Shown piece by piece: positions 1 to 5,217 of a DNA stretch of 8,628 nt. Numbering within the stretch: the first letter of the stretch is position 1; each line of letters opens with the position of its first letter. The translations under genes were made by a program, and so were the position numbers. Below the pieces are notes generated by a model. It searched no databases. It saw only the letters and a list, made by a program, of their open reading frames with translations, and was not told the origin of the DNA. Source of the stretch: Planctomycetota bacterium (GTDB lineage: Bacteria > Planctomycetota > Phycisphaerae > UBA1845). The stretch lies in NCBI GenBank assembly GCA_022567365.1, contig JADFHG010000131.1:1-8628 (forward strand), read 5' to 3'.

Positions 1-17
1 GGTCGTTGAGCCCTAGC

Positions 18-161
18 CTAGCAGCCTGTTGAAGAACTCCTGGTAGCGTCCGCCCCCTGTGGCGGACGTGGCTGTTGAGACCGCTATCGCCTTCCTACGT
101 CCGCCACGGGGGGCGGACGCTACGAACTCGGGTGGACAACACTTCTTCAACAGGCTGCTAG
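18..161. repeat. Palindromic MITE-like element, copy 1
   Basis: Non-coding element of 144 bp bounded by a perfect 19-bp terminal inverted repeat (18-36 against 143-161, outer end CTAGCAGCCTG). Inside, 43-69 and 97-123 are reverse complements with one mismatch. Each of these arms is itself a hairpin with an 8-bp stem (CGTCCGCC / GGCGGACG, at 47-54/61-68 and 98-105/112-119), so the whole could fold into a cruciform. The centre (75-87) is shared base for base with the copy at 1978-2120. No open reading frame for a transposase is present, so it would have to be mobilised in trans if mobile. I see no convincing target-site duplication, although CCTAG occurs twice in a row at the left end (12-21). 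The right end carries the last codons and stop of the hepT-like gene. A role as a transcription terminator or RNA-stabilising structure is equally possible. Confidence 0.8.
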
Positions 162-480
162 CGGCGCGATCACGGCTTTCAGCTTCGGCAAATCCACAAC
201 AACCGTGTCCCAAACCCGGTCCCACTTGACCTCGTCGTAACCGTGGACGAGTCGATGTCGCATACCGATCATGTCCGCCCATGGGATTTCCGGATGGTCC
301 CGCTGAAAGTCGCGCGAGATGCGTGCCGCAGCTTCACCGATGACGATGATCTGACTGTACACTGCCCAACGGATCAGTTTGTCGCCGCGAAAGGCGGACA
401 TATCGCAACCCTTCGTGAATTCGAGCGCCCGATTCACGGGCCAACAGAACATCCAGCAACGGAGTCAGGTCAGGCGACAT
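147..480 (-). pseudogene. hepT: HepT-like HEPN RNase toxin, apparently frameshifted
   Basis: HEPN-domain protein of the HepT/DUF86 family, in known systems an RNase toxin silenced when MntA AMPylates a Tyr in its active-site motif. The reading frame from the ATG at 480 gives MSPDLTPLLDVLLA and then diverges into sequence unlike the family. A second frame continues the family pattern (RALEFTKG, VIGEAAARIS, IPWADMIGMR) to the stop at 147-149. Removing one base of the CCC run (plus-strand GGG, 438-440) joins them into 110 residues, the usual size, with the motif RHRLVHGY matching RX4HXY (R74, H79, Y81). The start overlaps the 3' end of mntA by 11 bp, as expected for coupled translation. The last codons (Leu-Ala-Ala-Cys) and the TGA stop lie inside the terminal repeat of the element at 18-161. 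If not inactivated, a product could start at the ATG at 452 (101 residues), but that start has no evident ribosome binding site. A sequencing or assembly error in the CCC run is the main alternative. Confidence 0.75.
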
Positions 481-793
481 ATAGCGTTTCAGCACTGTCC
501 AAAATGGCCCGTCGGCGAAGCCAGTTCTCGCTTTCTTCGATCGGACCGCGTTCCACCAGATCGACCGGTCGACCGACCAACGACGAGAGCTCCGTTTCGG
601 CGTGGACGAGGTCAAACAGAGTCCATCGCGCTGCGGGGTCGAATGTGACCAAGAAGTCAACATCGCTGTCCGGGCCGAAGTCGTCGCGCAGGATCGATCC
701 GAACAGTTCAAGCTTGATGATCTTCCATCGCCGACAGAACTCGCCCAACGCCTCCGTCGGAAGATCGAATGGTAGTGGCAGACCGTTGTTCAT
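470..793 (-). CDS. mntA: MntA-type minimal nucleotidyltransferase antitoxin
   Basis: A 107-residue protein of the minimal nucleotidyltransferase (MNT) fold. It has an exact GSX10DXD signature (G32-S33, D44, D46), with a likely third metal-binding Asp at D78 in RPVDLV. In characterised MntA/HepT pairs this protein transfers AMP groups to the partner HEPN toxin and so neutralises it. That role is inferred here from the motif plus the overlapping hepT-like gene downstream. The length is normal and no residue of the signature is missing. The start ATG at 793 lies only 7 bp after the stop of the acyl-CoA dehydrogenase gene upstream, so the pair is probably co-transcribed with it. Only a weak purine-rich stretch precedes the start, which fits translational coupling. 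The antitoxin is intact while its partner looks broken, a combination a cell can tolerate. Confidence 0.88.
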   Translation of the reverse strand: MNNGLPLPFDLPTEALGEFCRRWKIIKLELFGSILRDDFGPDSDVDFLVTFDPAARWTLFDLVHAETELSSLVGRPVDLVERGPIEESENWLRRRAILDSAETLYVA

Positions 794-800
794 GGCTCGC

Positions 801-1940
801 TCAGCCCGTCAATCCTCTGGCGATCACCAGGCGCTGAATCTCGCTCGTACCCTCGTAGATCTCGGTGATCTTCGCGTCACGCAAGAACCGCTCGACGGGG
901 TAATCCTGACAATAACCGTACCCACCGAATACTTGAATGGCATGGTTGGCGGCTTTCGAGCATGTTTCGCTCGCGAAGAGCTTGGCCATCGCGCCCGCTT
1001 GGATGTAGTCCCGTCCGGTGTCCTTGAACCACGCCGCGCGGTACACGAGCGCCCGCGCCGCCTCGATCCCGACGGCCATGTCGGCGAGTTTCATCTGGAT
1101 CGCCTGAAGCTTGCCGATCGGTCGACCGAACTGCACGCGCGTGTTCGCGTATTTCGTGGCCTCATACAGGCACGCCTGGGCGATGCCCAACGCCTGGGCC
1201 GCGATGCCGATCCGCCCGCCGTTGAGCGTGGTCAGCGCGACGCGCAGGCCCCGCCCGCGTTCTCCAAGAGGGGCGTCCTTGGGAATCACACAATCATCGA
1301 AACTGAATTCGGCGGTGGACGAACACCGGATGCCGAGCTTCTTTTCCAGTTTGCCGATCGAAAGCCCGGGTGTCGGTTTCTCGACGATGAACGCACTGAG
1401 TCGGCGTTTCGGTTCGTCGGGATCGGTGACGGCGATGAGCACCATGACCCCGGCTTCCTTCCCGTTCGTGACGAAATTCTTCGTGCCGGTGATGTGCCAA
1501 CCGTCGTCCTTCAACTCCGCCCGGCACGTCGCGGCACCGGCGTCGCTTCCGCTGCCCGGTTCCGTCAACGACAGACAACCGATCAACTCGCCCGAAGCCA
1601 AACGCGGCAGGTATTTGTCCTTTTGCTCATCCGTACCGAACGTCAGGATCGGCTCGACGCAGAGCGAGTTGTGGGCGCTGATGAGCACGCCGGTGCCGGC
1701 GCAGGCCTTGGAAATCTCCTCGACCACCAGCGACGACGCCACGCACCCCATGCCCGCGCCGCCGTATTGGTCGGGAACGGCGATGCCGAACAGGCCCATT
1801 TCCGCCAGCTTGGCCCGAAGGTCTTCGGGCATCGAGGCCTCTTGGTCGCGCTCCGCGGCGCCCTTGGCGACTTCCTTTATCGCGAATTCGCGAATGCCCT
1901 GCTGAAGCAGACGATGATCTTCGTCGAGTGTGAAATCCAT
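801..1940 (-). CDS. Acyl-CoA dehydrogenase (short-chain/butyryl-type)
   Basis: Full-length acyl-CoA dehydrogenase of 379 residues. The family oxidises acyl-CoA to trans-2-enoyl-CoA with FAD and passes electrons to ETF. Order of parts: helical N-terminal domain (about 1-120); beta domain with the FAD/substrate signature LTEPGSGSDAG (125-135) and the TNG segment near 158; C-terminal helical domain with RVQFGRPIGKLQAIQ (268-282), the second signature around GGYGYCQDYPVERFLRDA (339-356), and IYEGTSEIQR (361-370). E363 there aligns with the catalytic base of short-chain/butyryl-CoA dehydrogenases. The sequence resembles SCAD/BCD most, but chain length cannot be fixed from sequence alone; an isovaleryl or 2-methyl-branched substrate is possible. 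The ATG at 1940 gives the usual MDFTLDEDHRLL start, though its ribosome binding site is weak. It lies between the repeat at 1978-2120 and mntA, and is the last of three same-strand paralogues. Confidence 0.95.
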   Translation of the reverse strand: MDFTLDEDHRLLQQGIREFAIKEVAKGAAERDQEASMPEDLRAKLAEMGLFGIAVPDQYGGAGMGCVASSLVVEEISKACAGTGVLISAHNSLCVEPILTFGTDEQKDKYLPRLASGELIGCLSLTEPGSGSDAGAATCRAELKDDGWHITGTKNFVTNGKEAGVMVLIAVTDPDEPKRRLSAFIVEKPTPGLSIGKLEKKLGIRCSSTAEFSFDDCVIPKDAPLGERGRGLRVALTTLNGGRIGIAAQALGIAQACLYEATKYANTRVQFGRPIGKLQAIQMKLADMAVGIEAARALVYRAAWFKDTGRDYIQAGAMAKLFASETCSKAANHAIQVFGGYGYCQDYPVERFLRDAKITEIYEGTSEIQRLVIARGLTG

Positions 1941-1977
1941 GATTCGATGAACCGCGAACTCAGTATGTCAGCGGCGT

Positions 1978-2120
1978 TCATGCGCCTGTTGAACAACCCG
2001 GGTAGCGTCCGTCCCCCGTGGCGGACGTGGCTCTTGAGACCGCTATTGCCGTCCTACGGCCGCCGCAGGGGGTGGCCGCTACTTTCTCGGCGGAACACCG
2101 CTTTTCCAACGGGCTGTTAG
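1978..2120. repeat. Palindromic MITE-like element, diverged copy 2
   Basis: About 143 bp, the same length and orientation as the element at 18-161. It shares long blocks with it: GGTAGCGTCCG (2001-2011), GTGGCGGACGTGGCT (2018-2032) and TTGAGACCGCTAT (2034-2046). Its ends have decayed: the right end (2102-2120) keeps most of the terminal repeat, while the left is recognisable only from GCCTGTTGAA (1984-1993). The right hairpin arm also has several substitutions, so this copy looks older. It fills most of the 176-bp gap between two acyl-CoA dehydrogenase genes. Its last bases contain the TAA stop (2117-2119) of the upstream gene. No coding capacity is seen. Confidence 0.75.
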
Positions 2121-3259
2121 TGTTGCAGCAAGTGTCGCGCGATGATAATCCGTTGAATCTGGCTGGATCCTTCGCCGATCTCGCACAGCTTCGCGTCGCG
2201 CATGTATCGCTCGACCGGGACCTCCTTCGTATAACCCATCCCTCCGTGGATCTGGATGGCATTCATGCACGACCGTGTGGCCATTTCGCTCGCATAGAGC
2301 TTCGCTATCGACGCCTCCACGTTGCACGGCTCGCCGGCGTCGGACAGGATGGCCGCCTGTTGGACGAGCAGTCGTGCGGCGTCGATCTCCATGGCCATAT
2401 CCGCCAACATGAACTGGATCGACTGTTGCTCGAAGATCGGCTTGCCAAACGCCATCCGCTGCTGAGCGTATGCGAGCGATTCCTCGAGCGCGCCGCGGGC
2501 GAGTCCGATGGACATCGCGGAAATGGTGATTCGACCGCGCTCGAGCACCTTCATCGCCGTCACAAAGCCCGTGTTGAGGTCGCCGCAGAGGTTCCCTTTC
2601 GGTATGTGGGCGTCATCAAACGTCAGCCCGACCGTGTCCGAGCCCCGCATGCCCAGCTTGTCTTCTTTTGGGCCGATGCTCAGCCCCGGGGTGTCACGAT
2701 CGACAATGAACGCACTGATACCCTTCGCGCCACCCTCCGGTGTCGTCTTCGCCATGACAACGTACACGCCTGCGTAGTGGCCGTTCGTGATCCACTGCTT
2801 CGCGCCGTTGAGCACCCATTCATCACCATCGAGTTTCGCGGTCGTGGTCAGGGCGGCCGCGTCGCTACCGCAACCGGGCTCCGAGAGCGCCCACGCACCG
2901 AGGATCTCGCCCGTCGCGAGCTTCGGCAGATACGCCGCCTTCTGTTGGTCATTGGCGGCGAAGATCAGATGGGTCGAGCAGAGCGCGTTGTGTGCGTCGA
3001 GCATCAACGCCGTCGCCCCGCAGTGCCGCGCGATTTCCTCCATAATCACCGCGGCAGCGAGATCACCGAGTTCGGTGCCGCCGTATTCGGTCGGCACGAA
3101 AACCCCCATGAGCCCGAGCTCGCCGAGCTTTGCGATCAGATCGCGCGGGATGTCGGCTTCTCGATCCCATTGCCTCGCGTGCGGGGCGATGTGATCTGAG
3201 GCAAACTTTCGAGTGACGTCCTGAAGGGCCAGGAGGTCGTCGCAGAGTTCAAAATCCAT
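2117..3259 (-). CDS. Acyl-CoA dehydrogenase (middle paralogue)
   Basis: Full-length 380-residue acyl-CoA dehydrogenase, starting MDFELCDDLLALQ. Signature 1 is LSEPGCGSDAA (125-135), followed by QWITNG (155-160), MRGSDT (204-209), FGKPIFEQQSIQ (271-282), signature 2 around GGMGYTKEVPVERYMRDA (339-356), and IGEGSSQIQR (361-370). E363 occupies the catalytic-base position. The local context GEGSSQ differs from the YEGTSE of its two neighbours, so substrate preference may differ, but the assignment beyond FAD-dependent acyl-CoA oxidation is open. The start at 3259 is supported by AAGGTGG at 3267-3273, seven bases upstream. The gene is separated from its upstream paralogue by 137 bp and from the downstream one by the repeat at 1978-2120. 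The coding sequence ends ...HLLQH and takes its TAA from the edge of that repeat. Confidence 0.95.
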   Translation of the reverse strand: MDFELCDDLLALQDVTRKFASDHIAPHARQWDREADIPRDLIAKLGELGLMGVFVPTEYGGTELGDLAAAVIMEEIARHCGATALMLDAHNALCSTHLIFAANDQQKAAYLPKLATGEILGAWALSEPGCGSDAAALTTTAKLDGDEWVLNGAKQWITNGHYAGVYVVMAKTTPEGGAKGISAFIVDRDTPGLSIGPKEDKLGMRGSDTVGLTFDDAHIPKGNLCGDLNTGFVTAMKVLERGRITISAMSIGLARGALEESLAYAQQRMAFGKPIFEQQSIQFMLADMAMEIDAARLLVQQAAILSDAGEPCNVEASIAKLYASEMATRSCMNAIQIHGGMGYTKEVPVERYMRDAKLCEIGEGSSQIQRIIIARHLLQH

Positions 3260-3266
3260 CGGTTGT

Positions 3267-3273
3267 CCACCTT
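3267..3273 (-). promoter_or_regulatory. Ribosome binding site of the middle acyl-CoA dehydrogenase
   Basis: On the minus strand this reads AAGGTGG, a good match to the Shine-Dalgarno consensus, seven bases before the ATG at 3259. It fixes the start of the gene at 2117-3259. Confidence 0.7.
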
Positions 3274-3396
3274 CGCTCTCGGTAGCCGTCGCCGCCGAAG
3301 ATCGCGTCGCTTGGGTGCGTGTTTGGGCTGCCTTGCATGAGCATGATAGTGGAACACGGTTGCCTGGTCACGACGCGATTCTCGAGCCACGCGCGT

Positions 3397-4554
3397 TCAT
3401 GATGCGTTTTTCAAACCACGCCCAATGACGATGCGCTGTATCTCGCTCGTGCCTTCGTAGATCGTGGTCACTCGTGCGTCGCGGTAGAGTTGCTCGACGC
3501 GGCACTCATGCACATATCCGCTACCGCCGTGAACCTGAACGGCGCGGTATGCGATCCGATTCGCAGACTCGCTCGCGTGGAGCTTGGCCATCGCGCTGGC
3601 GCTGCGCGCCTCCAGGCCGTTGTCGATGCGGTGCGCCGCCCGGCGTATGAGCAATTTGCTCGCCTCCAGCTCGGTTGCGCTGTCGGCGATCATGTTCGCG
3701 ACGGCTTGGAACCTGCCGATCGGTCGCCCGAATTGGTATCGCTGGCCGGCGTAACGGACCATTTCGTCAAGGCACGCTTCGGCGATTCCCGATGCCTGTG
3801 CCGCTATTCCAATACGCCCCTCGTTGAGTGCGGAAAGGCAGACCGCGAGCCCGTCGCCCCGATCACCGATCAAATTGGTCGATGGCACGAACGTTTCATC
3901 GAAATGAATTACGGCGGTTTCGCTCCCGCGAATACCCATCTTGCCGTGGATCGGCGTACGCTCGATTCCGGATTCACGACCGTCAACCAGGAACGCACAA
4001 AGCCTTCCATCGTTGTCCCCGCCGGCGAGACGGGCGAGCACCAACAACCACCGGGCCGCCAGACCGTTGGTGATCCACATCTTCTCGCCCGTTAGGCGAA
4101 AACCGCCGTCCACCTCGACGGCCGCCGTTTTCGCGCTGCCTGCGTCGCTCCCCGACCCGGCTTCGGATATCGCGAATGCGGCAAGACTGCCCGGGTTGCC
4201 CCATTCCCGAAGCAGGTCCGACCTCAACGGTTCGGCTGCGTACCGCTTGAGGACGCGCCCAACCATGCTGTGTACGGAGATCGTTACGGCGACGGATGGC
4301 GATGCGTACGAGAGTTCGTGAGTGATTGCCGCATACGTCGTGCACGAGCAACCGAGACCGTCCAACTCGGACGGCACACAAAGGCCCAAAAAGCCCATCT
4401 CCCCGAGAGCGTCGAGAATATCAATAACCGAGGAGTCGTCTTGGTCCCATTTCCGGTCGAGCGGGATTAGTTCGGCCCGCGCGTATTCGCGCGCACCGTC
4501 GATGAGTACGGCATCGTCCTCCGCCAGATCCGAGGTCGAGGCCAAAAGGGCCAT
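3397..4554 (-). CDS. Acyl-CoA dehydrogenase (first of three paralogues)
   Basis: Acyl-CoA dehydrogenase of 385 residues when started at the ATG at 4554. The frame stays open to 4887, but the extra 111 residues have no family resemblance, and the internal start has a clear GGAGA site six bases away and gives the normal family length. Parts in order: ISEAGSGSDAG (129-139), MWITNG (159-164), MGIRGSETA (206-214), YQFGRPIGRFQA (273-284), GGSGYVHE (343-350), the family RDAR block (358-361) and IYEGTSEIQR (365-374). E367 is in the catalytic position. It ends RGLKNAS. Being first in the row, it is probably nearest the promoter, which should lie in the divergent region to its right. All three paralogues are distinct proteins rather than recent duplicates, which suggests different acyl-CoA substrates. 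No ETF gene is adjacent. Confidence 0.94.
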   Translation of the reverse strand: MALLASTSDLAEDDAVLIDGAREYARAELIPLDRKWDQDDSSVIDILDALGEMGFLGLCVPSELDGLGCSCTTYAAITHELSYASPSVAVTISVHSMVGRVLKRYAAEPLRSDLLREWGNPGSLAAFAISEAGSGSDAGSAKTAAVEVDGGFRLTGEKMWITNGLAARWLLVLARLAGGDNDGRLCAFLVDGRESGIERTPIHGKMGIRGSETAVIHFDETFVPSTNLIGDRGDGLAVCLSALNEGRIGIAAQASGIAEACLDEMVRYAGQRYQFGRPIGRFQAVANMIADSATELEASKLLIRRAAHRIDNGLEARSASAMAKLHASESANRIAYRAVQVHGGSGYVHECRVEQLYRDARVTTIYEGTSEIQRIVIGRGLKNAS

Positions 4555-4560
4555 CGAATG

Positions 4561-4565
4561 TCTCC
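4561..4565 (-). promoter_or_regulatory. Ribosome binding site deciding the start of the first acyl-CoA dehydrogenase
   Basis: Reads GGAGA on the minus strand, six bases upstream of the ATG at 4554. It supports this internal start over the longer open frame reaching back to 4887. Confidence 0.75.
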
Positions 4566-4889
4566 AAACTCGAAAGCGCGAAACTTGCCCTGAGTCATGG
4601 GCACCGTCTGATACCGCCCTAAAAGTGCTACGAGCCGAATTCGATGAAAGAATCCACGACTGTCGATTCGCATCGAGGCACCGGCGCATGGACGTTGACT
4701 CGTCCGAACAGCGCGCTACCCGCGCAACGACTTCGGGGCGGCAGTGGTCGGCGTGCGTCCAGCCGAGTCGGAACGCCGCCGCGGCCCGTGAGTATAAGTT
4801 GGCCTGCTTGGCGGCGTCAATTCGACGGAATCCAAAAGGCAATGAGGCGGTGTCGATGCAAAGCCCAATTCGCTCGAGGCAAGCCAAAA

Positions 4890-5025
4890 CGCTAGTGCAG
4901 CGTCACACCTGGATTTACGGGTTGGTGTTGAGCGATAGGCATAGCAAAGTCCGCTCCCTTACGGTCGCGGTTCGGATTTGGGTTGCCGCCCAACCCGCAA
5001 GTTTATGCGTGACGCGGCACTAGCG
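4890..5025. repeat. Second family of palindromic element with terminal inverted repeats
   Basis: About 136 bp bounded by an imperfect 19-bp inverted repeat: 4890-4908 against 5007-5025 with two mismatches, outer end CGCTAGTGC. The arms stay related inward: the left has TTACGGGTTGG (4915-4925), and the reverse complement of the right has TTGCGGGTTGG at the same depth. A small hairpin GGGTTG / CAACCC sits at 4980-4996. It is unrelated in sequence to the element at 18-161 and has no coding capacity. It lies in the divergent promoter region, so it may affect expression of either side. Repeats of this general style are frequent in planctomycete genomes as I remember them; a genome-wide search is needed to show that it is multi-copy. 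Confidence 0.7.
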
Positions 5026-5028
5026 GAA

Positions 5029-5046
5029 AGCTGGTAGCTGGTAGCT
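5029..5046. repeat. Heptanucleotide tandem repeat (AGCTGGT, 2.6 copies)
   Basis: Two exact AGCTGGT units followed by AGCT, placed four bases beyond the right end of the palindromic element. It resembles the short tandem heptamers known from repeat-rich bacteria, and a second heptamer run (TTATCAG) occurs at 7778-7798. It is too short to call anything more. Confidence 0.55.
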
Positions 5047-5111
5047 ATCGACTTGCCGGTCGGCAGGCGGGTTCACACCCGGGGGCGGGAGTGCCACATC
5101 ATGCGCCGTAG

Positions 5112-5131
5112 CCCAGCCGCCCTCGGCTGGG
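5112..5131 (+). repeat. Perfect hairpin in the leader of the transporter genes
   Basis: CCCAGCCG (5112-5119) and CGGCTGGG (5124-5131) form an 8-bp stem with a 4-base loop, about 87 bases before the chosen start at 5218. No T-run follows, so it is not a classical terminator. It argues against using the ATG at 5101, because the hairpin would then be in the coding sequence. It may be another dispersed repeat or a leader structure affecting expression. Confidence 0.5.
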
Positions 5132-5217
5132 AGACTGGCAAACCGGCTGGCCGGTGGATGTTCCGCCTGCCACACGTTTTTCGATGGCCTGCGGCGCAGG
5201 AAAATCAGGCGTCACAC

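Larger units (their letters stand above)
4555..5217. other. Divergent intergenic region without a convincing gene
   Basis: This 663-bp stretch separates the minus-strand dehydrogenase genes from the plus-strand transporter genes, so it must hold both promoters. I could not identify convincing -35/-10 boxes on either strand. The part next to the dehydrogenase gene (about 4570-4889) shows no recognisable coding or repeat signal: frames are open on both strands but their translations look like nothing familiar. The rest consists of a palindromic element (4890-5025), a short tandem repeat (5029-5046) and a series of small hairpins, the best at 5112-5131. Confidence 0.6.

Noticed and set aside
18..161. 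tRNA or structured RNA gene
   Set aside because: The strong stems come from a terminal-inverted-repeat element present in two copies; no cloverleaf, anticodon arm or CCA-type end can be fitted.
243..2120. Long plus-strand open frame of 625 codons
   Set aside because: It runs antisense to the mntA, hepT and dehydrogenase genes and its translation is arginine-rich without recognisable motifs. It arises from the codon bias of the GC-rich genes on the other strand.
2018..3199. Plus-strand open frame of 393 codons
   Set aside because: Antisense to the middle acyl-CoA dehydrogenase, whose minus-strand product matches its family along the full length. The plus-strand frame is a shadow.
3260..3396. 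Terminator or promoter between the first two dehydrogenase genes
   Set aside because: I saw no strong stem followed by a T-run and no convincing -35/-10 pair; only the ribosome binding site at 3267-3273 is supportable.
4555..4887. N-terminal extension of the first acyl-CoA dehydrogenase by 111 residues
   Set aside because: The extension lacks family resemblance, makes the protein too long, and lies upstream of a good ribosome binding site at 4561-4565 that serves the ATG at 4554.
4322..5023. Plus-strand open frame of 233 codons in the divergent region
   Set aside because: It overlaps the start of the dehydrogenase gene in antisense and runs through the palindromic element; no domain or ribosome site supports it.
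5053..5217. Upstream part of the solute-binding protein frame as coding sequence
   Set aside because: It is made of hairpins and repeats, delays the signal-like hydrophobic segment to about residue 87, and has no family resemblance; the ATG at 5218 is preferred.
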